A stretch of 47,679 nt of DNA from Hyphomicrobiales bacterium (GTDB lineage Bacteria > Pseudomonadota > Alphaproteobacteria > Rhizobiales > Beijerinckiaceae). Location: contig JANYFM010000219.1 in assembly GCA_025362655.1 (NCBI GenBank), forward strand, positions 1 through 47,679. The letters run 5' to 3'. The notes under the pieces are model-generated. The model searched no databases. It saw only the letters and a list, made by a program, of their open reading frames with translations, and was not told where the DNA came from. Shown piece by piece: positions 28,261-38,136 of the stretch. Position numbers and translations under genes: made by a program. Each line of letters begins with the position of its first letter. Positions within the stretch are counted from its first letter, which is position 1.

Positions 28261-28908
28261 ATGTTTGAAGCGTGGATTCACCCGCTCATCGTCGGTTACG
28301 GCCTTTGGGCGGTTTTCCTGATTGTTATGTTTGAGAGCGCCGGCGTGCCGCTGCCTGGCGAGACCGCGCTGGTTTCCGCCGCGATATATTCCGGCATGAC
28401 CGGAAATTTGCAGATCACGCATATCATCGGCGTCGCGGCGGCTGGCGCTATCATTGGCGATAACATCGGCTTTTGGGTTGGGCGCACATGGGGCCTGCCG
28501 CTGCTCCACCGCCACGGCCATTGGATCAATCTAACGGAAAAGCGGCTCGCCCTTGGCGACCGGCTGTTTAAAAGCCATGGCGCAAAAATCGTTTTCTTTG
28601 GCAGGTTCATCGCCTTCCTGCGGATTTTCGCGGCGCTGCTGGCGGGGGCGCTGCGATACGGCTGGAAGCCGTTCATGTTTTACAACGCGCTGGGCGGCGT
28701 CATCTGGGCGCTGGTGTTCGGCCTCGGCGGATATATTTTCGGCGATGCGGTGACGCGGCTCAGCGGGCCCATCGGCATTGCGGCGTTCATCTGCGCTGTG
28801 GCGGGCGCCGCCGGCTTCATGTGGTTCGCCAAGCGCCAGGAGCATGCCTATCTGGAGCGGCTGGAGCGCGAGGCCGCGGCGGAAAACGACCCGCCGCCAA
28901 AAATCTAA
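28261..28908 (+). CDS. DedA/SNARE-associated (VTT) family membrane protein
   Basis: FESAGVPLPGETALVSAA, GDNIGFWVGRTWG, FFGRFIAFLRIFAALLAG. Confidence 0.9.
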   Translation: MFEAWIHPLIVGYGLWAVFLIVMFESAGVPLPGETALVSAAIYSGMTGNLQITHIIGVAAAGAIIGDNIGFWVGRTWGLPLLHRHGHWINLTEKRLALGDRLFKSHGAKIVFFGRFIAFLRIFAALLAGALRYGWKPFMFYNALGGVIWALVFGLGGYIFGDAVTRLSGPIGIAAFICAVAGAAGFMWFAKRQEHAYLERLEREAAAENDPPPKI

Positions 28909-29876
28909 AGCGCAACACGAAGCCGGTGCGCGATCTCGCCGACGATGCCGCGCCGGAACGCCAGCACGCAGGCGACGAAAATCACGCCCTGCGCCACCAG
29001 CACCCATTGGCCGATGCCCGCCAGATATTGCTGCATGGCAATGATGACGAAGGCGCCCAGCACCGGCCCGTAAATCGTGCCGAGGCCGCCGACGAGCACC
29101 ATCAGCACGACCTCGCCCGACATCTTCCAATGCGCGTCAGTCAGAGAGGCGTTCTGGGCGACCAGGGCTTTCAGCGCGCCTGCAAGGCCGGCCAGCGCGG
29201 CTGACAGAACGAAGGCGGCGAGCTTGTACTGATCGGCCTTATAGCCAAGCGATATCGCGCGCGGCTCGTTCTCGCGGATGGCTTTGAGAATTTCGCCGAA
29301 GGGGGAATTGATGATCCGGTAAATCAGCAGGAACGCCAGCAGGAACACCGCCAGCACAACGAAATAAAGCGTCATCGGCCGCGTCAGATCGAGCAGGCCG
29401 AACATTTTCCCCTGCGGCACGCCCTGGATGCCGTCCTCGCCATGGGTGAATTTGGCCTGCAGGTAGAAAAAATAGATCATCTGCGCCAGCGCCAGCGTGA
29501 TCATTGAAAAATAAATGCCCTGCCGGCGGATCGCCAGCAGGCCCGTCAGGACGCCCAGAAGGGCCGAGGCGGCCGCGCCAAAGAGGATGGAGACTTCAGG
29601 CGCGACGCCCCACACTTTCGCAGCATGGGCGCTGGCATAGCCCGCCGTGCCCAGAAACATCGCATGGCCGAAGGACAGCAGACCGACAAAGCCGATCAGC
29701 AGATTGAAGGCGCAGGCGAACAGCGCGAAACACAGCGCTTGCATGATGAAATAGGGATAGACGATACCCGTTGGTCCGATCAGCGCCAGCACGGCCGCCA
29801 TGACGGCAAAGACTTTCATTTCTGTGTTCAGCCCCGCGCCCGGCGCCGGGATCGTTGTTATCGCGGCGCCGGTCAT
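28905..29876 (-). CDS. livM: Branched-chain amino-acid-type ABC transporter permease (LivM)
   Basis: NLLIGFVGLLSFGHAMFLGTAGY, AIRENEPRAISLGY, MVLVGGLGTIYGPVLGAF. Confidence 0.9.
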   Translation of the reverse strand: MTGAAITTIPAPGAGLNTEMKVFAVMAAVLALIGPTGIVYPYFIMQALCFALFACAFNLLIGFVGLLSFGHAMFLGTAGYASAHAAKVWGVAPEVSILFGAAASALLGVLTGLLAIRRQGIYFSMITLALAQMIYFFYLQAKFTHGEDGIQGVPQGKMFGLLDLTRPMTLYFVVLAVFLLAFLLIYRIINSPFGEILKAIRENEPRAISLGYKADQYKLAAFVLSAALAGLAGALKALVAQNASLTDAHWKMSGEVVLMVLVGGLGTIYGPVLGAFVIIAMQQYLAGIGQWVLVAQGVIFVACVLAFRRGIVGEIAHRLRVAL

Positions 29877-30751
29877 GCCGTCCTCCCGAACAGGCCCGCC
29901 GGCTTCACCAGCAGCACAAGCGCCATGATCACGAAGACAACCGTGTTCGACGCCTCGGGATAGAACACTTTCGTCAGCCCCTCGACGAGGCCCAGCGCGA
30001 AGCCCGTCACGATCGATCCCATGATCGACCCCATGCCGCCGATGACAACGACCGCGAAGACAACAATGATGAGATCGCCCCCCATCAGCGGCCGCACCTG
30101 GTTGATCGGCGCGGCGAGAACGCCGGCCAGCGCCGCCAGCCCCACGCCAAACCCGTAGGTCAGCGTGATCATGCGCGGCACGTTGACCCCGAACGCGCGC
30201 ACCAGCGAGGGGTTCTCGGTGGCGGCGCGCAGATAGGCGCCGAGTTTTGTTTTCTCAATGGCGAACCATGTCGCGAGGCACACCGCCAGAGAGAAGACGA
30301 CAACCCAGGCGCGGTAGTTCGGCAGGAACATGAAGCCGAGATTTTGCGCGCCGGTCAGTTCCTGGGGTATCGCGTAGGGCAGGCCCGACGAGCCGAAATA
30401 ATTCTGAAACAGGCCCTGAAAAATCAGCGCCAGCCCGAACGTCAGCAGCAGCCCGTAAAGATGATCCAGCCCGGCGAGGCGGTGCAGCATCGTCCGCTCC
30501 AGGAACATGCCGAACGCGCCCATGATGAGCGGCGACAGAACCAGCGCCCACCAATAGCCGAGGCCCGCGATGCTGAGCAGAAAATACGCGCAGAACGCGC
30601 CCATCATATACAGCGCGCCGTGCGCGAAGTTAATGATGTTCAGCATGCCGAAAATCACCGCCAGCCCGAGACTCAGCAGCGCGTAAAACGACCCGTTGAT
30701 GAGGCCGACAAGCAGCTGGGAAAACAAGGCCTGCGTGGAAATGTTGAACAT
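29873..30751 (-). CDS. livH: Branched-chain amino-acid-type ABC transporter permease (LivH)
   Basis: NGSFYALLSLGLAVIFGMLNIINFAHGALYMMGAF, VVIGGMGSIMGSIVTGF. Confidence 0.9.
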   Translation of the reverse strand: MFNISTQALFSQLLVGLINGSFYALLSLGLAVIFGMLNIINFAHGALYMMGAFCAYFLLSIAGLGYWWALVLSPLIMGAFGMFLERTMLHRLAGLDHLYGLLLTFGLALIFQGLFQNYFGSSGLPYAIPQELTGAQNLGFMFLPNYRAWVVVFSLAVCLATWFAIEKTKLGAYLRAATENPSLVRAFGVNVPRMITLTYGFGVGLAALAGVLAAPINQVRPLMGGDLIIVVFAVVVIGGMGSIMGSIVTGFALGLVEGLTKVFYPEASNTVVFVIMALVLLVKPAGLFGRTA

Positions 30752-30773
30752 CGGCTGTCCGGATTTGGCTGTC

Positions 30774-30802
30774 CCTTCCCCCCGCCGCCGGCGGGGAGAA
30801 GG
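30774..30802. repeat. Interrupted palindrome (REP-like) in livK-livH intergenic region
   Basis: CCTTC-c-CCCCGCCG-c-CGGCGGGG-a-GAAGG: 13 of 14 paired positions match around a single central base. Confidence 0.75.
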
Positions 30803-30814
30803 CGAGAGCTCCGC

Positions 30815-32035
30815 TTATTTCTTCAACAGCGGGCAGGCGCTCTTTTCGATTGGCGTGAACGCCTCCTCCGCCGGGATGGTGGCGATCAGCTTGTAGTAAT
30901 CCCAGGGATATTTGGACTCTTCGGGCTTCTTCACCTCGAACAGATAGCCCGGGTGGATTTTGCGGCCGTCGGCGCGGATAGTGCCCTTGCCGAACAGCGC
31001 GTCCTCGGTCGGCATCGCCTTCATCTTGTCAACGATTTTGACGCCGTCATGGACGTTGCCGCCCATCGCATCAAGCGCCTTCAGGTAATGGTTGACCGAG
31101 GCATAGACGCCGGCCTGCACCATCGTCGGCTTCTGCTTGTTGCGCATCCGCTCGGAGAATTTCGCCGAAAAGGCGCGCGTGCCCTCGTTCATGTCCCAGT
31201 AGAACGTCTCCGTGAATTGCAGTCCGGCGGTCATTTTCAGGCCGAGCGAATGCACGTCGGTGAGAAACAGCAGCAGCGCCGCCAGCTTCTGTCCGCCGGC
31301 GGTGATGCCGAATTCGTTGGCCTGCTTGATCGCGTTGGTGGTGTCGCCGCCGGCGTTGGCGAGGCCGATGATTTTGGCTTTGGACGCCTGCGCCTGCAAA
31401 AGGAACGAGGAAAAGTCCGACGAGTTCAGTGGATGGCGGACAGCGCCGATGACCTTGCCGCCGTTGGCGGTGACGACCGCGCTGGTGTCGCGCTCCAGCG
31501 CCTGGCCGAAGGCATAGTCGGCTGTGAGAAAATACCAGCTGTCGCCGCCGGCCTTCACCACCGCTTTGCCGGTGCCGTTGGCGAGCAGATAGGTGTCATA
31601 CGTCCAGTGGACGATATTGGGCGTGCAGGCTGAGCCGGTGAGATCGGAGGCGGCGGCGCCCGAATTCATGTAAACGACGTTTTTTTCCTTCGCGACGCCG
31701 GTGACCGCGAGCGCTACGCCCGAGCTCAGGACGCCGAACAGGCCGTCGACTTTCTCCTGATCAATCCACTGCCGCGCCACGTTGACGCCCACATCCGGCT
31801 TGTTCTGGTGGTCGGCGGAGACGATGTCGATTTTCCAACCCTTGGCGACGAGGCCGGAATCCTCGATCGCCATCTGCGCGGCGATAACCGAGCCCGCTCC
31901 GCCGACGTCGGCGTATAGCCCGGACATATCATCGAGGATGCCGAGTTTGACAATTTTGTCTTGCGCGAGCGCCGGCGCGCCGGAGACTAGCGCGGCTGTG
32001 AGCGCTAGCGCGGATACCATAAGCTTCATCACCAT
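30815..32035 (-). CDS. Branched-chain amino-acid-type ABC transporter substrate-binding protein
   Basis: Signal peptide MKLMVSALALTAALVSGAPALAQ, VKLGILDDMSGLYADVGG, periplasmic-binding type-1 fold motifs. Confidence 0.9.
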   Translation of the reverse strand: MVMKLMVSALALTAALVSGAPALAQDKIVKLGILDDMSGLYADVGGAGSVIAAQMAIEDSGLVAKGWKIDIVSADHQNKPDVGVNVARQWIDQEKVDGLFGVLSSGVALAVTGVAKEKNVVYMNSGAAASDLTGSACTPNIVHWTYDTYLLANGTGKAVVKAGGDSWYFLTADYAFGQALERDTSAVVTANGGKVIGAVRHPLNSSDFSSFLLQAQASKAKIIGLANAGGDTTNAIKQANEFGITAGGQKLAALLLFLTDVHSLGLKMTAGLQFTETFYWDMNEGTRAFSAKFSERMRNKQKPTMVQAGVYASVNHYLKALDAMGGNVHDGVKIVDKMKAMPTEDALFGKGTIRADGRKIHPGYLFEVKKPEESKYPWDYYKLIATIPAEEAFTPIEKSACPLLKK

Positions 32036-32059
32036 TCTCCTTTTAACGCCGCCGGCGCT

Positions 32060-32782
32060 TCAGACGCCGAGGTAATCGTGCAGTTTGCCCATATTGGCTT
32101 CAAGGTCCGCATTGGCGAAGGCGTCGATCACCCTGCCATGCTCCATCACGTAATAGCGGTCCGCGACCTTGGAAGCGAAGCGAAAGTTCTGTTCAACCAG
32201 CAAAATCGTGAAGCCCTGCCGCTTCAGCCCCGCGATCGTGTGGCCGATCTGGTCGATGATGACGGGCGCGAGCCCCTCGGTCGGCTCGTCCAACATCAGC
32301 AGCCGCGCGCCGGTGCGCAAAATGCGCCCGATGGCCAGCATTTGCTGCTCACCGCCGGAAAGCTTGGTGCCCTGGCTGTTCAGCCTTTCCTTCAAGTTCG
32401 GAAACAGTTCAAATATTTGTTCGACCGTGAGGCCGCCCGGCGCGACGCGCGGCGGCAGCATGAGGTTTTCCTCGACACTGAGGCTGGAGAAAATGCCCCG
32501 CTCCTCGGGGCAAAGCGCGATGCCGAGCCGAGCGATGCGGTCCGAGGTCAGGCCAACCGTCTGATGCCCCTCGTATTCCGCCGATCCCCGGCGCTTGCCG
32601 ACCATGCCCATGATGGATTTCAGTGTTGTCGTTTTGCCGGCGCCGTTGCGGCCCAGCAGGGTCACGACCTCGCCTTTGCGGACGTTGAAATCGACGCCGT
32701 GGAGGATGTGGGATTCGCCGTACCAGGCTTGCAGGCCCTTGACCTCAAGCAGCGGCGCGCCGGCGGTTTGCGGCTCAGCCAT
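32060..32782 (-). CDS. livF: Branched-chain amino-acid-type ABC transporter ATP-binding protein (LivF)
   Basis: LLGRNGAGKTTTLKSIMG Walker A, LSGGEQQMLAIGRIL signature, LLMLDEPTEGLAP Walker B. Start at ATG 32782. Confidence 0.93.
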   Translation of the reverse strand: MAEPQTAGAPLLEVKGLQAWYGESHILHGVDFNVRKGEVVTLLGRNGAGKTTTLKSIMGMVGKRRGSAEYEGHQTVGLTSDRIARLGIALCPEERGIFSSLSVEENLMLPPRVAPGGLTVEQIFELFPNLKERLNSQGTKLSGGEQQMLAIGRILRTGARLLMLDEPTEGLAPVIIDQIGHTIAGLKRQGFTILLVEQNFRFASKVADRYYVMEHGRVIDAFANADLEANMGKLHDYLGV

Positions 32783-33574
32783 GGCCGGCCCCCAGATAGG
32801 CTTGCTGCACATCCGCATTGGCGGAGACCGCGGCATAGCCGCCCTCGGTCAGAACCTGGCCGCGCGTCAGCACCGTGATCGTGTCCGAGAGGTCGGCGAC
32901 CACTTTCAGGTTGTGCTCGACCATCAGAATCGTGCGGTTTTTCGACACGCGGCGGATCAGTTGCACAACTTTATCGATATCCTCATGCCCCATCCCCGCC
33001 ATCGGCTCGTCGAGCAGCATCACCTCGGGATCGAGCGCCAGCGTTGTGGCGATTTCGAGGGCCCGCTTGCGTCCATAGGGCATTTCCACCGCGGGCGTTT
33101 CGGCAAATTCAGTCAGCCCGACATCATCCAGCAAAGCCAGAGCCTTGCCGTTATACGCGTCGAGGACGCCCTTGGAGCGCCAAAAATCGAAATTGCCGCC
33201 GCGCTGGCGCTGAAGGGCGATGCGCACGTTCTCCCGGGCGGTGAGGTGCGGAAACACGGCGGATATCTGAAACGCCGCACAAGACCCATGCGCGCGATAT
33301 CCGCGGGCTTCGACGCCGTGATGTCGCGCCCGCGGAACAGGATGGATCCCGAGGTCGGATCGAGGAATTTCGTCAGCAGATTGAAGCACGTCGTCTTGCC
33401 CGCGCCGTTCGGGCCGATCAACGCGTGGATCGAGCCTTTGCGCACCTTCAGGCTTACGTCGCGCACAGCGACGAAGCCCCGGAACTCCTTGGTTAGGCCG
33501 CGCGTCTCCAGAATAATTTCGTCCGGCACGTCCTGAACGCTCCCTCGTCTGAATGGGCTGATAGCACGGATCAC
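32775..33574 (-). pseudogene. livG: ABC transporter ATP-binding protein LivG, disrupted by a 1-nt frameshift
   Basis: N-terminal half (GLTKEFRGFVAVRDVSLKVRKGSIHALIGPNGAGKTTCFNLLTKFLDPTSG...IARMGLVRRF) is in the frame of ORF 33113..33574; C-terminal half (FQISAVFPHLTARENVRIALQRQ...MLLDEPMAGMGHED...) is in the frame of ORF 32775..33611. Junction about 33270-33278. Confidence 0.85.
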
Positions 33575-33724
33575 CTCCGGGGCAACATGGATGCGGCAGC
33601 GCGGCGCGCATTAGGGCCCTGACGCGACGAAAGGATTAGGCAAGGCCGGGGCCGCTTTGACCCGCGCCCCGCCAATTGATACCCACCCGGCCTGCGTCTC
33701 CCCGCCTGTTCTCAAAGCCCGGCC

Positions 33725-34714
33725 ATGCTGAATCCCATCGATATTCGTTTCTCCGTTGCCCCCATGATGGACTGGACCGACCGGCATTGCCGCGTCCTGC
33801 ACCGGCTGATGACGCGCCGCGCGCGGCTTTACACGGAAATGGTGACTACCGGCGCCGTGATCCATGGCGACCGCGCCCGCCTGCTCGGCTTCAGCGCCGG
33901 CGAGCATCCCCTCGCGGTGCAACTGGGCGGTTCGGAGCCGGACGCTCTGGCGAAATCCGCAATCATCTGCGCGGACCTCGGCTACGACGAAATCAATCTC
34001 AATTGCGGCTGCCCCTCGGACCGCGTCCAGAGCGGCGCTTTCGGCGCATGCCTGATGCGCGAGCCCGCGCTGGTGGGCGAATGCGTCGCCGCCATGAAAG
34101 CCGCTGTGCGGATTCCCGTCACAGTCAAGTGCCGCATCGGCGTCGATGAACAGGAGCCGCGCGGGGCGCTTTGGGCGATGGCGGAGAGCGTCTCCAAAGC
34201 CGGCGCGGACGCGCTGTTTGTCCATGCCCGCAAAGCCTGGCTGAAGGGCCTGTCTCCGAAAGAAAACCGCGACGTGCCGCCGCTCGATTATCCGCTTGTC
34301 CACGAGTTGAAGCGGGCATTTCCGGCGATGCCCATGTCGATCAACGGCGGCCTCGCCTCGCTGGCGGAGGCGAGGCCCCATCTGGAGCAGCTCGACGGCG
34401 TCATGCTCGGCCGCGCCGCCTATCATGATCCCGGCATGCTGCTGAGCGTCGATCCGGAGTTTTTCGGGGAGCCAGCGCCATTCCAGAGCGTTTTTGATGT
34501 TGTCGAGGCGTATATCCCTTATATCGAAGCGCGGCTCGCGGAGGGCGCGCGCCTGCCCGACATGACGCGTCACATGCTCGGCTTTTTCACGGGAATGCCG
34601 GGAGCGCGCCAGTTCCGCCGGCACTTGGCGTGCGAGGCGGTGAAGCGCGGCGCGGGCGTCGAGGTGTTGCGGGCGGCGGTCACCCACGTGGCGCGCGAAG
34701 CTCTGGCGGCGTGA
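33725..34714 (+). CDS. dusA: tRNA-dihydrouridine(20/20a) synthase DusA
   Basis: FSVAPMMDWTDRHCRVLHRLMTRRARLYTEMVTTGA, INLNCGCPSDRVQSGAFGACLM. Confidence 0.95.
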   Translation: MLNPIDIRFSVAPMMDWTDRHCRVLHRLMTRRARLYTEMVTTGAVIHGDRARLLGFSAGEHPLAVQLGGSEPDALAKSAIICADLGYDEINLNCGCPSDRVQSGAFGACLMREPALVGECVAAMKAAVRIPVTVKCRIGVDEQEPRGALWAMAESVSKAGADALFVHARKAWLKGLSPKENRDVPPLDYPLVHELKRAFPAMPMSINGGLASLAEARPHLEQLDGVMLGRAAYHDPGMLLSVDPEFFGEPAPFQSVFDVVEAYIPYIEARLAEGARLPDMTRHMLGFFTGMPGARQFRRHLACEAVKRGAGVEVLRAAVTHVAREALAA

Positions 34715-34717
34715 GCG

Positions 34718-35764
34718 TCAGGCCGGGGCGGCAAACTCCGCGCCCGCCCATTCGACCGGCACTTCAATCCGCCCGGCGGCGATGCCGGCGGCAAGGCCGG
34801 CGAGCTTTTCCCGCAGCGCCGGATCAATCCCCTCGCGCAGGCTGAGGCGGACCGCGTCCGACCGCTCAAGGCCGGTCTTTTTCAACACCCCCGGCCGAAA
34901 CTCTCCCGCCGCGAAATCCTCGGCGGCAGCCAGCAGCGCGATTCCCGAATTGGCGATGGCCGAGCCGATAAAGACTTCGGGCATCCTCGCCGCCCAGTCG
35001 CCGACATTGCCGATCTGCGGGACATTGCGTTCCCGGCAGGCGTCGATCACGCCGCCCCGGCCGGCGTTGAGCATGGTGAAAATCACGTCGGCTCCGGCGT
35101 CGATCATCGCATGGGCGATTTTCTTCGACAGGGCATTGTCATCCTGGTCGCCGGAGAAATTAGTCAGCAGCCGCGCCCCGGGATTGGCGAACTTCAGGCC
35201 GGCGGCGCAGGCGGCGCGGCCTTTCAGGCCGGGCGTGACGCGAATGCCCGACATATGCCCGGCGATGCCGGTTTTCGTCGTCAGGCCCGCGAGCGCCCCC
35301 GCCAGAAACGCCGACTGCTCCTGCAAAACCTCGTAGCTGGACAGGTTGGCGCCGAGCGCGGCGCCCTGCGTGACCGCGAACAGGATGTTCGGGAATTCGA
35401 GCGCGACGGTTTTTGCCGCTTCATTATTCTGGCCGCCGTGCGCGATGACGAGGCCGGGCGCCCGCGCCGCCAGCGCGCGCAGCGCGCCCGTCAGCGCTTC
35501 GGCGCGCGGCGCAACACCCTGCTCAAAGGCAATGTCCGCCCCGAGCGTGTCGCGGGCCCGCAGCAGACCCTCATAGCCGGCTTGCATAAAGCCGCCGTCC
35601 GCGACCGAGCCGGCAAACAGCGCGGCGATGGAGATTTTGGGTTGCGCGCGCGCCGCGCCGCCGGCGAGGGCGAGCAACGAGGCGCCGCCGCTTCCGATCA
35701 AAGCGCGGCGGCTGGGCTTTGCGGCCATGAACTTGGCGGCTTTGAGCTTGGCGGTTTGCGGCAT
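34718..35764 (-). CDS. BMP-family (Med/PnrA-like) ABC substrate-binding protein
   Basis: ISIAALFAGSVADGGFMQAGYEGL, VIFTMLNAGRGGVIDACRERN; Tat-like signal SRRALIGSGGASLLALAGGAARAQ. Confidence 0.85.
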   Translation of the reverse strand: MPQTAKLKAAKFMAAKPSRRALIGSGGASLLALAGGAARAQPKISIAALFAGSVADGGFMQAGYEGLLRARDTLGADIAFEQGVAPRAEALTGALRALAARAPGLVIAHGGQNNEAAKTVALEFPNILFAVTQGAALGANLSSYEVLQEQSAFLAGALAGLTTKTGIAGHMSGIRVTPGLKGRAACAAGLKFANPGARLLTNFSGDQDDNALSKKIAHAMIDAGADVIFTMLNAGRGGVIDACRERNVPQIGNVGDWAARMPEVFIGSAIANSGIALLAAAEDFAAGEFRPGVLKKTGLERSDAVRLSLREGIDPALREKLAGLAAGIAAGRIEVPVEWAGAEFAAPA

Positions 35765-35824
35765 CGCAGGCTCCGTTCGGGGTTTTCATTTGTCGCAGGC
35801 AAATTGCGCGCCGGAAAGCCCGTA

Positions 35825-36520
35825 TCACCGGCTCCGCAGCACCAGCTTGTTGTTCTCAACTCCGTAAAACGCCAGCTTTTCCAGAAAGGTCATGCCCAGC
35901 AGGTTTTCATTGAGCGTGCCTGGCCTTGCCACAAGCGCGCGCACGCGTTGCTGTGAAATCGAGCCGGCGCTGAGCCGGTCTATCATGATTTCGGCGGCGC
36001 GTGAGGCGCCGTTGGCGGTGGAAATCATCTGCGAGAAATTCAGTTTGGAAACGTCGATGCCGATTTTGGCGGCATCCTCGGCGCGCAGCACAACGCTGGA
36101 CGCGCCGGTGTCGAACACGAAGGTTAGTTTCGCCCCGTTGGCGAGCATGTCCACGGCGTAGTGTCCGTCGCGCCGCCTCGCCACTTCCGCCACTCCCGGC
36201 GCCGGGGTGATGACAGAGCCGGGGCTGAGCTCCGCCATGACGCGCTGGCGCACCGGCTCCAGCAGATCGCGGTAGGCGTAGCCCGCCACCAGCGTGATCG
36301 CGAGGCCGATCCAGATCAGCGCGTCGCGCAGGCCGGCTCCCAGCCTTCCGCGATAGCGGTGCAGAAGCGATCCCGCCAGCGCCACGGCGACAAGGCCATA
36401 GGCGGCATTGGCGACGAAATCGCCGCCCTGCATTCCCGCGATGAATGTGTCCCGCGGCAATAGCAGCGCCAGCGCCGCCGCCGCGCAAAGCGCCGCCAGC
36501 AGGAGCCAGCCGGTGTTCAT
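35825..36520 (-). CDS. Retropepsin-like clan AA aspartic protease (TIGR02281-type) with N-terminal TM helices
   Basis: FVFDTGASSVVLRAEDAAKIGID catalytic DTGA motif; ENLLGMTFLEKL. Start at ATG 36520. Confidence 0.85.
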   Translation of the reverse strand: MNTGWLLLAALCAAAALALLLPRDTFIAGMQGGDFVANAAYGLVAVALAGSLLHRYRGRLGAGLRDALIWIGLAITLVAGYAYRDLLEPVRQRVMAELSPGSVITPAPGVAEVARRRDGHYAVDMLANGAKLTFVFDTGASSVVLRAEDAAKIGIDVSKLNFSQMISTANGASRAAEIMIDRLSAGSISQQRVRALVARPGTLNENLLGMTFLEKLAFYGVENNKLVLRSR

Positions 36521-36708
36521 GACGACGTTTCTGCCGGCGATTTTGCCAGCGCGCGCTTCAGCCTCGCTTCGAGCCCGGCCATCACCGCCAGGCGCTCCGG
36601 CTCGCTGAGCCCGCCCCATGCCGCGACTTCGCCGCGGGTGCGCCCGCAGCCCCCGCACAGGCCGTGACCGGGATCGATCCAGCAAAAATTCACGCAAGGG
36701 GTGGACAT
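36517..36708 (-). CDS. DUF1289-family small protein
   Basis: MSTPCVNFCWIDPGHGLCGGCGRTRGEVAAW: conserved Cys pattern; 4-nt overlap with the downstream protease gene. Confidence 0.88.
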   Translation of the reverse strand: MSTPCVNFCWIDPGHGLCGGCGRTRGEVAAWGGLSEPERLAVMAGLEARLKRALAKSPAETSS

Positions 36709-36748
36709 TCGTTGCATCGGAGCAATCTACGGGCTGGCGCGCGGGCGA

Positions 36749-37540
36749 TCAAACCCGCGCGCAGAGCACGCACAGAAACGCCATTTCCGCCAGTTGCTGC
36801 GCCGCGCCGGCGACGTCGCCCGTCTGTCCGCCGATTTGCCGCGCGGAAATCCACGTCATCGCCAGCGCCGCCAGCAGGGCGCAGGCCATGGCCAGGGCCG
36901 CCTGCGGCAGGGAGGCGCCCGCCCAAGCCGGCAGCAGCCCCGCCAGGCCCGCCAGCGCCCCCGTCACGGCGAGGGAGCCCCCGGCAGGCCTCGCCGCCGC
37001 CCAAGCCGCTCCATCGCTCCGCGCCGGGGCCAGCAGGGCCATCGGCGCCAGCGCTAGAGCGCGCGACACCGCCCCGCAGGCGAGGATCGCCGCCGCCGCG
37101 CCCCAAATACTACCCTGCAACAGCGCCGCGAGCGCCGCCCAACGGATCAGCAGCGACAAGAAGAGCGCGGCGCCGCCATAAGTCCCGATGCGGCTGTCGC
37201 GCATGATCTCCAGTTTGCGCTCCCGCGTCGCGCCGCCGCCAAACCCGTCAGCGGTGTCGGCGAGCCCGTCCTCATGGAACGCGCCCGAGGTCAGCACGCC
37301 CGCGCCCAGTGTCAGCGCCGCGCAGACGGTTGCGGGCAGGCCGAGCGCCGCCCCGGCGGCCAGCACAAGCGCGGCGGGCAGCGCGATGATCAACCCCGCC
37401 AAAGGCAGCATTCGGATCGCGCGGGAAAAATCCGGCATGGCGTGCGGCGCCGTTTCAAACCCGAGGACGGGAACCGGCAGCCGCGAGTAGAACCGCAGGC
37501 AGGCGAGCAGATCGGCGGCGCAGTCGCGGGGCAGGGACAT
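36749..37540 (-). CDS. cobS: Adenosylcobinamide-GDP ribazoletransferase
   Basis: LRFYSRLPVPV, FHEDGLADTADGFGGGATRERKLEIMRDSRIGTYG. Confidence 0.93.
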   Translation of the reverse strand: MSLPRDCAADLLACLRFYSRLPVPVLGFETAPHAMPDFSRAIRMLPLAGLIIALPAALVLAAGAALGLPATVCAALTLGAGVLTSGAFHEDGLADTADGFGGGATRERKLEIMRDSRIGTYGGAALFLSLLIRWAALAALLQGSIWGAAAAILACGAVSRALALAPMALLAPARSDGAAWAAARPAGGSLAVTGALAGLAGLLPAWAGASLPQAALAMACALLAALAMTWISARQIGGQTGDVAGAAQQLAEMAFLCVLCARV

Positions 37541-37656
37541 CCGCAGGGTTTGCGGGAAATGCGCGGCGCTGTCGAGATGCGTCCGTCAAAGGCGGATGAC
37601 GCGGCGGCAGCGCTCAACTATGACTTCGGGCGTTCCTATTCCTTCAGAGGCGCTTC

Positions 37657-38136
37657 ATGTCCCACACCCCCCAATACGGTGTCTTCCCGCGCGAGGTCCT
37701 GACCTCCATGGACGGGCTGAGCGCCCTGCAAAAGATGATCGCCGGTGAATTGCCGCGTCCGCCGATCTGCGAGACCCTGGGCTTCACGCTGACGCAGGCG
37801 CGGCCGGGGGAGGCGGTGTTCGAGGGCGTGCCGGGCTTCCGGCATTACAATCCTATCGGCACGGTTCACGCCGGTTTCGCGGCGACGCTGCTCGATTCGG
37901 CGGTCGCCTGCGCGGTGCAGACAACGCTGGGTGTCGGGGAAACCTACACGACGCTGGAGCTCAAGCTGAACCTCGTGCGGCCCCTGACCGACAAAACCGG
38001 CAATGTGCGCGCCGAGGGCAAAGTGATCCACCGCGGCCGCAGCGTGGCGACCGCGGAAGGCCGGCTGGTGGATGGCGACGGCAAGCTCTACGCGCACGCA
38101 ACGACGACCTGCATGGTGTTTGGCGCGAAGGCGTGA
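37657..38136 (+). CDS. PaaI-family thioesterase
   Basis: HYNPIGTVHAGFAATLLDSAVACAVQT hot-dog fold motif. Confidence 0.88.
   Translation: MSHTPQYGVFPREVLTSMDGLSALQKMIAGELPRPPICETLGFTLTQARPGEAVFEGVPGFRHYNPIGTVHAGFAATLLDSAVACAVQTTLGVGETYTTLELKLNLVRPLTDKTGNVRAEGKVIHRGRSVATAEGRLVDGDGKLYAHATTTCMVFGAKA

Noticed and set aside
29855-31633. 592-aa plus-strand ORF
   Set aside because: Antisense to livH/livK; charged low-complexity translation (HDHEDNRVRR, QRQEDDNPGAVV).
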